Positions 8,143 through 16,372 of a stretch of DNA of 64,000 bases are shown piece by piece. Made by a program: the position numbers and the translations under genes. How positions within the stretch are numbered: position 1 is the stretch's first letter; every line of letters begins with the position of its first letter. The stretch is from Thermoplasmata archaeon. Lineage in GTDB: Archaea > Thermoplasmatota > Thermoplasmata > Methanomassiliicoccales > Methanomethylophilaceae. The stretch covers positions 372,001-436,000 of the forward strand of contig SUTB01000001.1 of the NCBI GenBank assembly GCA_015063125.1. The letters are read 5' to 3'. A model generated the notes under the pieces. It was not told the DNA's origin. It searched no databases and was given only the letters and a program-made list of their open reading frames with translations.

Positions 8143-8523
8143 ATGGGTGAAGGGTACATGATTCATTGTGAGAGATGCGGCACTTTAAAAGAAGACGTGC
8201 TGATCGGTGGCGGTATGATTCCGCCGGAGAATCTCAGGCAGGAGATAATGGAAGGGAGATTCGGATTGGATGCGAAGGAGATCATGCTGGAGCACCCCGA
8301 CTGGCCGTACTATGTCGATCATTTGCCGTTCAGCTGCTCCTGCAACTACAAGACGAGCTTCCCTGTCGTGGTATTCTTCACGGATGATGGGAAGGAGATC
8401 AGGTGCGACAGACATAGGTGCAGTAAATGCGGCAAGGTCATGAGAGCTGATTCCTGGGGCGAACCTATATGCTGGAAGTGCGGTGGACACGTCACGATAA
8501 TCCCGACAATGTTGTGGGATTGA
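8143..8523 (+). CDS. Zinc-ribbon protein, unknown function
   Basis: 126 residues from the ATG at 8143 (MGEGYMIHCERCG); the frame is open from 8098 and the Met at 8158 is also possible. Cys pairs occur at CERCG near the N-terminus, FSCSC in the middle and a C-terminal pair of knuckles CSKCGKVM...CWKCGGH, the pattern of a rubredoxin-like or ribbon zinc site. The body GRFGLDAKEIMLEHPDW is helical. Part of the IS-bounded cargo block. No named family recognised. A strong hairpin follows at 8593. Confidence 0.6.
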   Translation: MGEGYMIHCERCGTLKEDVLIGGGMIPPENLRQEIMEGRFGLDAKEIMLEHPDWPYYVDHLPFSCSCNYKTSFPVVVFFTDDGKEIRCDRHRCSKCGKVMRADSWGEPICWKCGGHVTIIPTMLWD

Positions 8524-8592
8524 CGGCATCTGGTCAACGGGAGAGAAGTCATCTGAATCCCTGAATGCCTGGCTAGATTAAGAAGAACTGAG

Positions 8593-8632
8593 CAGTGAAT
8601 TCGGAATTAATCGCCTAATTCCGAATTCACTG
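8593..8632. terminator. Long perfect hairpin
   Basis: 17-bp perfect stem (starts CAGTGAATTCGGAATTA) with a 6-nt loop ATCGCC. It lies 70 nt after the zinc protein gene, so it most likely ends that transcript, though it has no T-tract and could be a transposon-derived palindrome. Confidence 0.6.
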
Positions 8633-8760
8633 CATTCACCCTCAGAAACCTGGTTTCGCATTAAGTACATTTATACACTGTACTCATTGAAAGACAGTAC
8701 ACTATGTGTAACAACAATCGCTATGATCTAGAATTGTTATTACGTCCCATACTAACAAAA

Positions 8761-8774
8761 CTAACTTCGCTCCG
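8761..8774. repeat. CTAACTTCGCTCCG motif, copy 3
   Basis: Third, shorter copy of the motif at 5815 and 8012, upstream of the gene at 8876. Confidence 0.4.
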
Positions 8775-9183
8775 AACAAATAGACTGGTGATATCATGTA
8801 CACATGGCACGTTCGGAGGATACGTTCAGAAGGGTTCTGACAATACTTTACAGGGATTAGGACTTATGCCTGTCTATGTACTCTTTGGATGACGATCCGT
8901 ATCGCAAGAGTGTATGCCTCAGGACAGCGATGGACATACGGTCCTTCGTATACAGGCTCAGCGAATCGGAGCAGTCTATGCCAATCCATCTGAGAAAAAG
9001 TATGGACAAGAGCCTGTTTGAATCTAAGGACATCATAAGGAAGGACAGCATGATGCTCGTCGGCCTGTGCTCTACGGTCGGAGGGCCGCTCACGGAGAAT
9101 CCTTTGTTCCCTGTGGATTGGAAGATTATACGGCAGACCTATGCACGTATGTGCGGAGTTTATTCAGGATACCGTTCCGATTT

Positions 9184-9656
<473 letters not shown>

Positions 9657-9672
9657 TTATTGACCTTGGGGT

Positions 9673-10533
9673 TTGGATATCTTGACAGACGATGAAGAGA
9701 AACCGAAACGTGATTGGGATGATTTCAGTGATCTTGATAATGAGCAACCGAAAGAAGCGACGAATGCCTCCGAAGTGGCAACAGCCGCCTTGCCAGCATT
9801 GAAAGGGATGCTCTCAGAGTATACGATATTGCCGATAAAGGCTACCGAAGAGGAAAAGACGGCCGGCCTAGCGAATCCATCCCTCCTACCGTTGGTTGGA
9901 GGAGTCATCGCTCTGTTGATCATCATTCTTCTCAGAGTTGTGGAAGCCTTAGAGGACTCTTTGGGTATTATGATGGGTCCGTTCTTCGCGATATTGGTCC
10001 TGGCCCTGCCATTGATCCTATTCAGATTCGAATTCTTCGGGTCCATGGTCAGATTCGGTCACGCGATCTTTCCTGAATCTTCAGAGGGCACGGGAGTCCC
10101 GATAGCAGGCATAGGGTTGTCCATCTTCGCTCTTGGCGGAAGCATGATCCTGTACGTGATGCTGGCCGGATTCATCGGCACATTCTTCTTAGGACTCATA
10201 GCAGCACTCACAGAGATATGCGTGCTGAATGCATTGGTATCAGCGAACGCATGGGCGAATGGAAAAGGGCTCAACGTAGTGTCGCTGGTCGTGACCCTCA
10301 TCTGTACAGTATTGGCTTCTTTGATATGGATGGTGATCAATGGCGACATAACGATGTCTGTGATTATTGCGGCCGCTGTACTTTCAATACTCTCCACCCT
10401 GTGTGGAATCGTTGTTGCGGCCATATCCAAGAAAAAGTTGGGCGAGGTCACTACCGATGCTATCGGCGCATCGGTAGAGCTGAGCAGACTATGGATTATC
10501 GGTTTTGCGATAATAGGCGTGATGCTCTTCTAA
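9673..10533 (+). CDS. CobS-like integral membrane protein, active site degenerate
   Basis: 286 residues, TTG start after GGGG. An acidic N-terminus (1-40) is followed by ALKGMLSEYTILPIKA, which resembles the opening of adenosylcobinamide-GDP ribazoletransferase (CobS), then about six membrane helices. The end reads KLGEVTTDAIGASVELSRL, matching the CobS C-terminal signature (GGxTGDxLGAxxE). The central motif of CobS (DGLADT-x-DG and the R-x-x-IM-x-DSR-x-G stretch) is replaced by EFFGSMVRFGHAIF and GTGVPIAG, so it may not catalyse cobamide synthesis. It is followed by a strong terminator hairpin. It stands alone, with no other cobalamin genes nearby. Confidence 0.6.
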   Translation: MDILTDDEEKPKRDWDDFSDLDNEQPKEATNASEVATAALPALKGMLSEYTILPIKATEEEKTAGLANPSLLPLVGGVIALLIIILLRVVEALEDSLGIMMGPFFAILVLALPLILFRFEFFGSMVRFGHAIFPESSEGTGVPIAGIGLSIFALGGSMILYVMLAGFIGTFFLGLIAALTEICVLNALVSANAWANGKGLNVVSLVVTLICTVLASLIWMVINGDITMSVIIAAAVLSILSTLCGIVVAAISKKKLGEVTTDAIGASVELSRLWIIGFAIIGVMLF

Positions 10534-10539
10534 ACAAAA

Positions 10540-10588
10540 TCGAGTAGGGTAACCGACATGATTTTACATCATGTCAGACCCTACTCGA
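10540..10588. terminator. Strong bidirectional terminator hairpin
   Basis: Long stem: CGAGTAGGGT pairs with ACCCTACTCG, then GACATGAT pairs with ATCATGTC around the loop TTTAC, with a small asymmetric internal bulge (AACC/AG). It lies 7 nt after the CobS-like gene. Confidence 0.75.
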
Positions 10589-10787
10589 TCAATCCCTTTC
10601 TGTTATGATGACCGTCTTCAATCTGTTCAAACCTGTGAGGTGGTCGGATTAATTAGGAAACACAGTTGCTGTCAATAATAGTTGGTCCTATGGAATCCGA
10701 ACGAGACAATCGAACGGATAGTTCATTGGCTGGCAGATTTCGATGCTCGCCTCTAAATATCGAATGATCCTGAGGAAGGACGATTGA

Positions 10788-11543
10788 ATGGATATCGATA
10801 CGGATTTCGACTTCACAACCGACTCCCGTGCATTCTGGGACGGATTCTGGACGCACAAGGGCGGATTGGGCCACGGGAATTCGGACCCAGATCTGGAGAG
10901 CCCCACTTTAAGACGTTACCACAGCACCCTCTGGCATCGCCCGCTACCGAACGGAGAGATGTTCGACATAATGGAATGGTACGGGAACGACTACATAAGA
11001 TACAGGGGCTGGCATCTGGGAAGCGATTCCATTACCACCGGTTTCAGAAACGGGAGGTGCCGCAGGCTCATCGAGGAAGTTCAGGATTCCTTCGACGATC
11101 CGGAGGACTACTATCCATGGATGGAATCCTTCATAAGAAGGACTTACACCATCGGAGGCTCCATCATATTCCCGAAGCACAAGGCTAGCATGAATCAGAT
11201 GAGGGGCACCATCAGGCAGATATCGGACCGTTGGGACTTCACTCTGGAATGCATCAGAAGATACTATGCGGGGGAATGCAGCCCGCTTATGGACTGCATA
11301 CGGAGGGATTCGTGGTTCTTCGACTTATTCGTGGACTTCAAGGGCTATGTAGATTTCTTCCTTCTCCAGGACTGCGTATCGAGCGACTACAGCAAGGTGG
11401 AATTATGGCTGGATACCGAGCTCTTCGCACAGGATCCTTTTCCCAAGGATGTCGATGAGTACATGCATTGGATCGATAAGAGTCTGGATTTCGTCGGAAG
11501 AAGGAACCGGAGAATCAAGGAACTGGCTGCGAGGATGCCATGA
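10788..11543 (+). CDS. DUF6994-like protein
   Basis: 251 residues. The start MDIDTDFDFTTDSRAFWDGF together with ESPTLRRYHSTLWHRPLPNG and later LGSDSITTGF fits a family of uncharacterised cytoplasmic proteins (DUF6994 as I remember it) recognised by the D-x-D-x-D-F...SPTLRRYHxxLWxxPLPNG pattern. The remainder (IRRTYTIGGSIIFPKHK, ISDRWDFTLECIRRYYAG) is also typical of that family. Function is unknown. It overlaps the next gene by ATGATG and is probably translationally coupled to it. Confidence 0.65.
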   Translation: MDIDTDFDFTTDSRAFWDGFWTHKGGLGHGNSDPDLESPTLRRYHSTLWHRPLPNGEMFDIMEWYGNDYIRYRGWHLGSDSITTGFRNGRCRRLIEEVQDSFDDPEDYYPWMESFIRRTYTIGGSIIFPKHKASMNQMRGTIRQISDRWDFTLECIRRYYAGECSPLMDCIRRDSWFFDLFVDFKGYVDFFLLQDCVSSDYSKVELWLDTELFAQDPFPKDVDEYMHWIDKSLDFVGRRNRRIKELAARMP

Positions 11544-11812
11544 TGAGCTCTATAGAAGTCGTGAAGAAGGAGCTCCATCCCTGGACATCGTCCTCAGGGG
11601 AGGTACGTTATTACGTCAACAATTGGTTCGACCTTATAGGGGATGTCCTCGAATCCTTCTCCCAGAACGAATGGAACGCTCCGTCTATGGACAAGATAAA
11701 GAGGGCCAAGGTGTGGCTCGACTCCTCCGCCCATGTGCACGTGGACGGTCTGAAAGACGAGCTGACCGTCGAGATTATCAGAAACAATCTCGAGGATAGG
11801 TTCTTCCAGTAA
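11540..11812 (+). CDS. Small unknown protein
   Basis: 90 residues; its ATG at 11540 overlaps the TGA of the DUF6994-like gene, so the two form a coupled pair. A predicted helix at IEVVKKELHPW is followed by YYVNNWFDLIGDVLESF. No family recognised. TAA stop, followed by an AT-rich spacer with a promoter. Confidence 0.55.
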   Translation: MMSSIEVVKKELHPWTSSSGEVRYYVNNWFDLIGDVLESFSQNEWNAPSMDKIKRAKVWLDSSAHVHVDGLKDELTVEIIRNNLEDRFFQ

Positions 11813-11841
11813 GAGCTCTAACTATTATTTGTTTGTTCTTC

Positions 11842-11852
11842 TATATAAAATT
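11842..11852 (+). promoter_or_regulatory. TATA box of the surface-protein operon
   Basis: TATATAAAATT inside an AT-rich tract between 11820 and 11865, the only such tract before the 17-kb plus-strand operon that begins at 12059. Start of transcription would be near 11870, leaving about 190 nt of untranslated leader. The leader contains a long-range stem CATCCGTT (11987-11994) with AACGGATG (12025-12032), so leader structure may matter. Confidence 0.5.
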
Positions 11853-12058
11853 ATATTTTAGTTGCTCACGGATTGCCTGCACTTCAATGCATTACAGGCG
11901 CTTGCGCGGCATTTTCCGAGGTTCATATTCCGAATAGGCATAGACCTCCTCATGGAACCCTCTGACTTCCCTAAAAGCAGGTGCAGCCCATCCGTTTGGT
12001 CGGAGGGTCCCAAGGCGGTCCGCGCAACGGATGCTCCGTCGTTTCTGCATCAGGGGGA

Positions 12059-12844
12059 ATGCCCCTGAGGACCATCAGCGCGGCCGCCGCAACCATCCTT
12101 CTGATAACCGTCGCGCTCGGGGTGCTGGTGACAGTGATGATCCCTGTCCCTAACCAGGAGGCGGCGGAGAACGCACTGGACTATGCCGGAGAGCATGACA
12201 GCACATACGTCTGGGAATGCCCGAACCGTTTCGGTACCGGACACCATCGGGAATCGATAGTCCTGGATATCTCCGAGGAAGAGTTCATGGATTCGATATC
12301 CAGAGGCATCCTCAGATTCGGTACGGCGGGGATCCATGCGCCCGTGAGGCTCATCGACCCCGAGGACAAGTATGTCATGCAGGTGGCCGACCATATCGTC
12401 TCGGTCACCGAGGGATATACCGAGGACAGGCGGATAGATGCCGCTCTGAATTTTGTGCAGACGTCGATCCGTTACACACACGATTTCCTCATGTACGGCA
12501 CGGATGACTTCTGGGCCTCCCCGCTGGAGACATTGTATCTACACAGAGGGGACTGCGAGGATACGTCCGTGCTGCTGTGCTCGATTTATCTGGCCATGGG
12601 CTATGATGCCGTTCTCCTCGACTTCCCCGGCCACGAGGCCGTCGGCGTATTCTGGAAGGATACGGACGAGTACCTGTTCTGCGAGACCACCTACAACAGC
12701 CCGAAACATGCGGGATACGAAGGTCCGGAGTGGACTGATCTGACGCCGAACGTCTACCGTTACGGCGACATCTCCGCATTCGAGCCGTTGGCGGGATTCT
12801 TCGCGGCATACAGGAACCTGATCCATGAGGTCACGGGGACCTGA
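12059..12844 (+). CDS. Secreted/membrane-anchored transglutaminase-like protein
   Basis: 261 residues from ATG 12059 (MPLRTISAAAATILLITVAL), an N-terminal signal or anchor helix that fixes the start better than the upstream ATG at 11981. The core has the transglutaminase-like thiol site: Cys in LHRGDCEDTSVLLCSIYLAMG, His in DFPGHEAVGVFW and an acidic residue in LFCETTYN. Proteins of this superfamily cleave or cross-link peptides outside the cell. Being the first gene of an operon with four large secreted repeat proteins, it may process or cross-link them. The preceding IRYTHDFLMYGTDDFWASPL is typical of archaeal members. Confidence 0.75.
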   Translation: MPLRTISAAAATILLITVALGVLVTVMIPVPNQEAAENALDYAGEHDSTYVWECPNRFGTGHHRESIVLDISEEEFMDSISRGILRFGTAGIHAPVRLIDPEDKYVMQVADHIVSVTEGYTEDRRIDAALNFVQTSIRYTHDFLMYGTDDFWASPLETLYLHRGDCEDTSVLLCSIYLAMGYDAVLLDFPGHEAVGVFWKDTDEYLFCETTYNSPKHAGYEGPEWTDLTPNVYRYGDISAFEPLAGFFAAYRNLIHEVTGT

Positions 12845-12864
12845 AAACCCGAGGAAATGATACC

Positions 12865-14496
12865 ATGAATGCTATATCAAGCAAGACAAGAGGGGCCTTC
12901 GCCGTTCTGGCCGTCATGCTGATGATCGTCGTTGCAACAGCACCCATGCTCCAGGAAGAGAGCGACGGTGCCAATGCGACGGCCAACGTCAACATCCAGC
13001 CCGGCCAGACATGGAGCTGGACCCCCACATTCACTTCGGGACTCACGCCCGTCGTGACAGTATCCGCAAGCGATTCGGGCATGCCTTCTGACAGCGCCAC
13101 ATTCTCTTCCAATTCCGGGAACGCGAGCGTATCAAACGGGAAGGTGACAGTCAATATCCCTTCTAGCTATGCGAAATCCGAATACTACGTGAAGGTCAAA
13201 GCTCAGACATCGCAGCCTACACAGATCGTCTACTACGAGATCACCTTCAAGGTTGCCAGCTTCTCCTTGTCATACAGCGCGGATTCTGTCGTGGCCAAGG
13301 TAGGAACTCCAATCACGAACATCACGCCGTCCGTCGGCGGAGGCGTGACCGCTTCGAGCTACACCATAAGCGGTTCGCTTCCGGCCGGAATGAGCTTCAG
13401 CACCTCTACGGGAGTTATCAGCGGTACGCCCACCGCGTACAAGGCCCAGACGAGCTACACCATAACCGCCACTTTGGCCACCACGCCTGTCCAGACGGTC
13501 TCCAAGACCATCTCGATAGGAGCTTTCACAGACATCTCCGCTTCGGATTACACCGTATATGCGATCGTCGGGGAGACCGACATCTCCGTCCCAGGGGTCA
13601 CTATGCCTAATGGAACCATACTTTCATCGATGGATCTGACCGCGACCAAGGACGGAAGCAGTGCTTCCGTATCTCCTGGGACCGCATACAACGGGATGAC
13701 CGTAGCGGCCGACACTGGAGCGGTATCTGGAATCCTGAGCACCGCGGGAACATATGTGTTCTCCGAGACCTACACGGCCACAGCAGCCACTGGAGGCTCT
13801 ACAGATTCTCGTACCGTAACCGTGGTCGCGGAGGACAGGGTAGCGATAAGCGGAGCCTTGTCCATGGATTCCTTCGCCGGACATTCGGATTCCATATCCC
13901 TGACCGAATCGGCAGGACCTTTCGGAGCCGTCTGGTCCATAGAATCCATAACAAAGAACAGCACCGCGATAACTTCAGGTTCCGACTTCGATTCCTTCAG
14001 CATCAGCGACGGAACCCTTACATCAGGCACAGGCACATCCGCGGGAATCTACGTCGTGACAGTCAAGCTGGCATCCGCCAATACTACGGTCAACACCAAC
14101 GGGGCCACCGGAGCCGCGCCGGCAGACAACTGCTCAACGAAGGAGATTACCGTCACAATAGCTGAAGCCATCGAGATCAACAATGCGAGGCCGATCTACT
14201 TCTTCGAAGCTACCAACAGGGTCTATGACGAGCTGAACCTCACGAGCAACATAGCTGGAGCGACGTTCTCCGTCGTATCGTACGGAGACGGTATCACATC
14301 GTCGAACATCAGCGTGGCATCCGACGGTAAGGTCACACCCGGAACTTCCGCTCTGACCGCTGGGGAATACACCGTTACCATAGCGGCGCAGGACCCTATC
14401 AATCCTGCCAACAGCGTCACCGAGACCCTGAACGTCAAGGTCGTGGCCGTCCTGGACTTCGCCAACGCTCCCAGCGTGGGTATCATCGGGGAGTGA
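12865..14496 (+). CDS. Secreted Ig-like surface protein
   Basis: 543 residues. Signal peptide at 1-36 ending APMLQEESDGANA. Residues about 130-215 form a putative Ig (He_PIG-like) domain: VGTPITNITPSVGGGVTASS, then GSLPAGMSFSTSTGVISGTP. Further beta-sandwich units follow, rich in Ser/Thr/Gly (TSAGTYVFSETYTA, TGTSAGIYVVTVK, LTAGEYTVTI). The C-terminus has no membrane segment and ends FANAPSVGIIGE, nearly identical to the end of the protein at 16373. Coupled closely to its neighbours (20 nt and 4 nt gaps). Probable role: cell-surface or particle-surface adhesin. Confidence 0.75.
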   Translation: MNAISSKTRGAFAVLAVMLMIVVATAPMLQEESDGANATANVNIQPGQTWSWTPTFTSGLTPVVTVSASDSGMPSDSATFSSNSGNASVSNGKVTVNIPSSYAKSEYYVKVKAQTSQPTQIVYYEITFKVASFSLSYSADSVVAKVGTPITNITPSVGGGVTASSYTISGSLPAGMSFSTSTGVISGTPTAYKAQTSYTITATLATTPVQTVSKTISIGAFTDISASDYTVYAIVGETDISVPGVTMPNGTILSSMDLTATKDGSSASVSPGTAYNGMTVAADTGAVSGILSTAGTYVFSETYTATAATGGSTDSRTVTVVAEDRVAISGALSMDSFAGHSDSISLTESAGPFGAVWSIESITKNSTAITSGSDFDSFSISDGTLTSGTGTSAGIYVVTVKLASANTTVNTNGATGAAPADNCSTKEITVTIAEAIEINNARPIYFFEATNRVYDELNLTSNIAGATFSVVSYGDGITSSNISVASDGKVTPGTSALTAGEYTVTIAAQDPINPANSVTETLNVKVVAVLDFANAPSVGIIGE

Positions 14497-14500
14497 CGGC

Positions 14501-16363
14501 ATGAAGGGAACCCATGCAACAACGGCCATACTGGCCGTCATGGTATTGGCATTGGCCGCATTCGTGCCCCTCATGGCCGAATCCAGCGATGCGGCAGGAG
14601 AGCCCGACCTCTCCATTTACAGATACACGCCCAAGCTCACGATGACCTCCGACAACTTCGGTGCGGTCAAGTACATAGTCTGGGATTTCGGCGACGGCAC
14701 CGTGCTGGACGGAAGATGGGAATACTACATCGAGAAGCAGGAGAACGGAGAGTCGCTCTCCGCCGATATCGTAAGCGGGATCAACGCCTACAAGGCCCTT
14801 CTCGCCCAGAACGGCAATTCTCTGATCGTCACAACGCACACATACGCCCAGAAAGGGACTTACACGGCCACCGCTGTGGCGATGAACCCTCTAGGATACG
14901 TCCCCGAGGGAGGGACCGCATACGACGGCGTTCTCAACACCGACTATACAGGATACAACGGGGGAATGAGTAACCCCGCTTCAGCTGACATCACAACACC
15001 TTCGGATTCCAGTATGGAGACATCCGAATTCAAAGCGATCGCGGGAAGCTGGTGCAGGGTCAACTACATCGTGGAGGTCAAGGGATACCCAACGATTACT
15101 TTCGACACCAAGGGCGGTTCCGCGATCGCCCCGATGGAGGTCCAGAACACCTTCGAATACACTGTGGCCACTCAGCCCGCTGATCCTACCAAGGACGGAT
15201 GCGCGTTCAACGGCTGGTTCACGGACTCGGCCTGCACCCAGGCATATGACTGGAGCCTGAAGGTCACTCAGCCGATGACCCTCTACGCCGGATGGACATC
15301 CACGGGAGAGGAGGAGTACGACCACATCATCACCTACAAGGACGGAACGACGGTTCTGGGAACCCAGAACGCCAAGAGCAATGTCAACGGCAGTGTAAAC
15401 GTCCAGATCTCACAGGACGATCCCACCAAGGACAACAAGGAGTTCCTGGGCTGGATCGCCAACCCCGGCGATACTCCTGTCAAGAAAGGGGCCACCGTGA
15501 GCGTGCCCGTTACAGGCCTTACGCTCAACGCCAGCTGGGGAGAGCCCGCCGTGACCTACACCCACACCATCAGCTATTCCGCAAACGGCGGAACGGGAAC
15601 GATGACTCCCAAGACCATAACCGACAGCATTAGCGGGAACACCCCGATGGTGCTGGACAACAACGGCTTCACCTACGAGAACCAACGTTTCGTCGGTTGG
15701 AAGGTAGGGAACGACGTATACCAGCCCGGTGCTCAGATCCAGGTCGGAGGCAACTCCACCGTCACCGCGACGGCACAGTGGGAGGAGACATCCGCTCCGG
15801 TGACCACGATAACGGTGTATGTGGACGGCCAGGCCCGTGTATTCAATGCAGGCCAGACTGTATCCGATATCGTCAAGCCCGTTCAGGCAGGGTACACGTT
15901 CGATGGATGGTATGCCGAATCCGGATTCAGGACCAGGGTTTCGGACACTACCGAGCTGACCGACGACATGCACGTCTTCTCAAAGATGACCAGGAACGCG
16001 GAGCCCTCCACAGGGATAATCGTCAAAGTTGACGGGAAGAACGTAAGATTCGATTCAGGGAAGAAGGTCTCCGACATCGAGAAGCCCATCAGGAACGGAT
16101 TCGCTTTCGAGGGATGGTACTCCGATGCGGAGCTGAAGAACAAGCTGGAAGACGGCACGGTGCTGACAGACGGGATGACCGTATATTCCAAGATGGTCGA
16201 GAGCCCCGATAATGACGATGATCTGATCCCATACATCGTCATCGTCATAGGCATCGCCATCGCCATAATCGGACTGTTCGTGCATCCTGTTGTTCTGATC
16301 ATCGGAATCGCTGTAGCCGCATTCGGCGGTCTCAACCTGTTCGATATCATCGATCTGATATGA
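14501..16363 (+). CDS. Surface protein with PKD-like and five InlB B-type repeats, C-terminal anchor
   Basis: 620 residues. Signal peptide 1-29 ending AESSDAA. A PKD-like domain lies at about 45-135 (YIVWDFGDGTVLDG, YAQKGTYTATAVA). Listeria-Bacteroides (InlB B) repeats follow, each ending F-x-GW...: CAFNGWFTDSAC, EFLGWIANPGD, RFVGWKVGND, YTFDGWYAESGF, FAFEGWYSDAEL. The C-terminus carries two hydrophobic helices (IPYIVIVIGIAIAIIGLF and VVLIIGIAVAAFGGL), so it should be membrane-anchored, unlike its two neighbours. Such repeats are frequent in adhesin-like proteins of gut methanogens. Starts 4 nt after the previous stop. Confidence 0.8.
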   Translation: MKGTHATTAILAVMVLALAAFVPLMAESSDAAGEPDLSIYRYTPKLTMTSDNFGAVKYIVWDFGDGTVLDGRWEYYIEKQENGESLSADIVSGINAYKALLAQNGNSLIVTTHTYAQKGTYTATAVAMNPLGYVPEGGTAYDGVLNTDYTGYNGGMSNPASADITTPSDSSMETSEFKAIAGSWCRVNYIVEVKGYPTITFDTKGGSAIAPMEVQNTFEYTVATQPADPTKDGCAFNGWFTDSACTQAYDWSLKVTQPMTLYAGWTSTGEEEYDHIITYKDGTTVLGTQNAKSNVNGSVNVQISQDDPTKDNKEFLGWIANPGDTPVKKGATVSVPVTGLTLNASWGEPAVTYTHTISYSANGGTGTMTPKTITDSISGNTPMVLDNNGFTYENQRFVGWKVGNDVYQPGAQIQVGGNSTVTATAQWEETSAPVTTITVYVDGQARVFNAGQTVSDIVKPVQAGYTFDGWYAESGFRTRVSDTTELTDDMHVFSKMTRNAEPSTGIIVKVDGKNVRFDSGKKVSDIEKPIRNGFAFEGWYSDAELKNKLEDGTVLTDGMTVYSKMVESPDNDDDLIPYIVIVIGIAIAIIGLFVHPVVLIIGIAVAAFGGLNLFDIIDLI

Positions 16364-16372
16364 GGTGATAGG

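Noticed and set aside
8704-8892. 62-codon plus-strand frame
   Set aside because: Atypical codon use and overlap with the start of the 8876 gene; no supporting signal.
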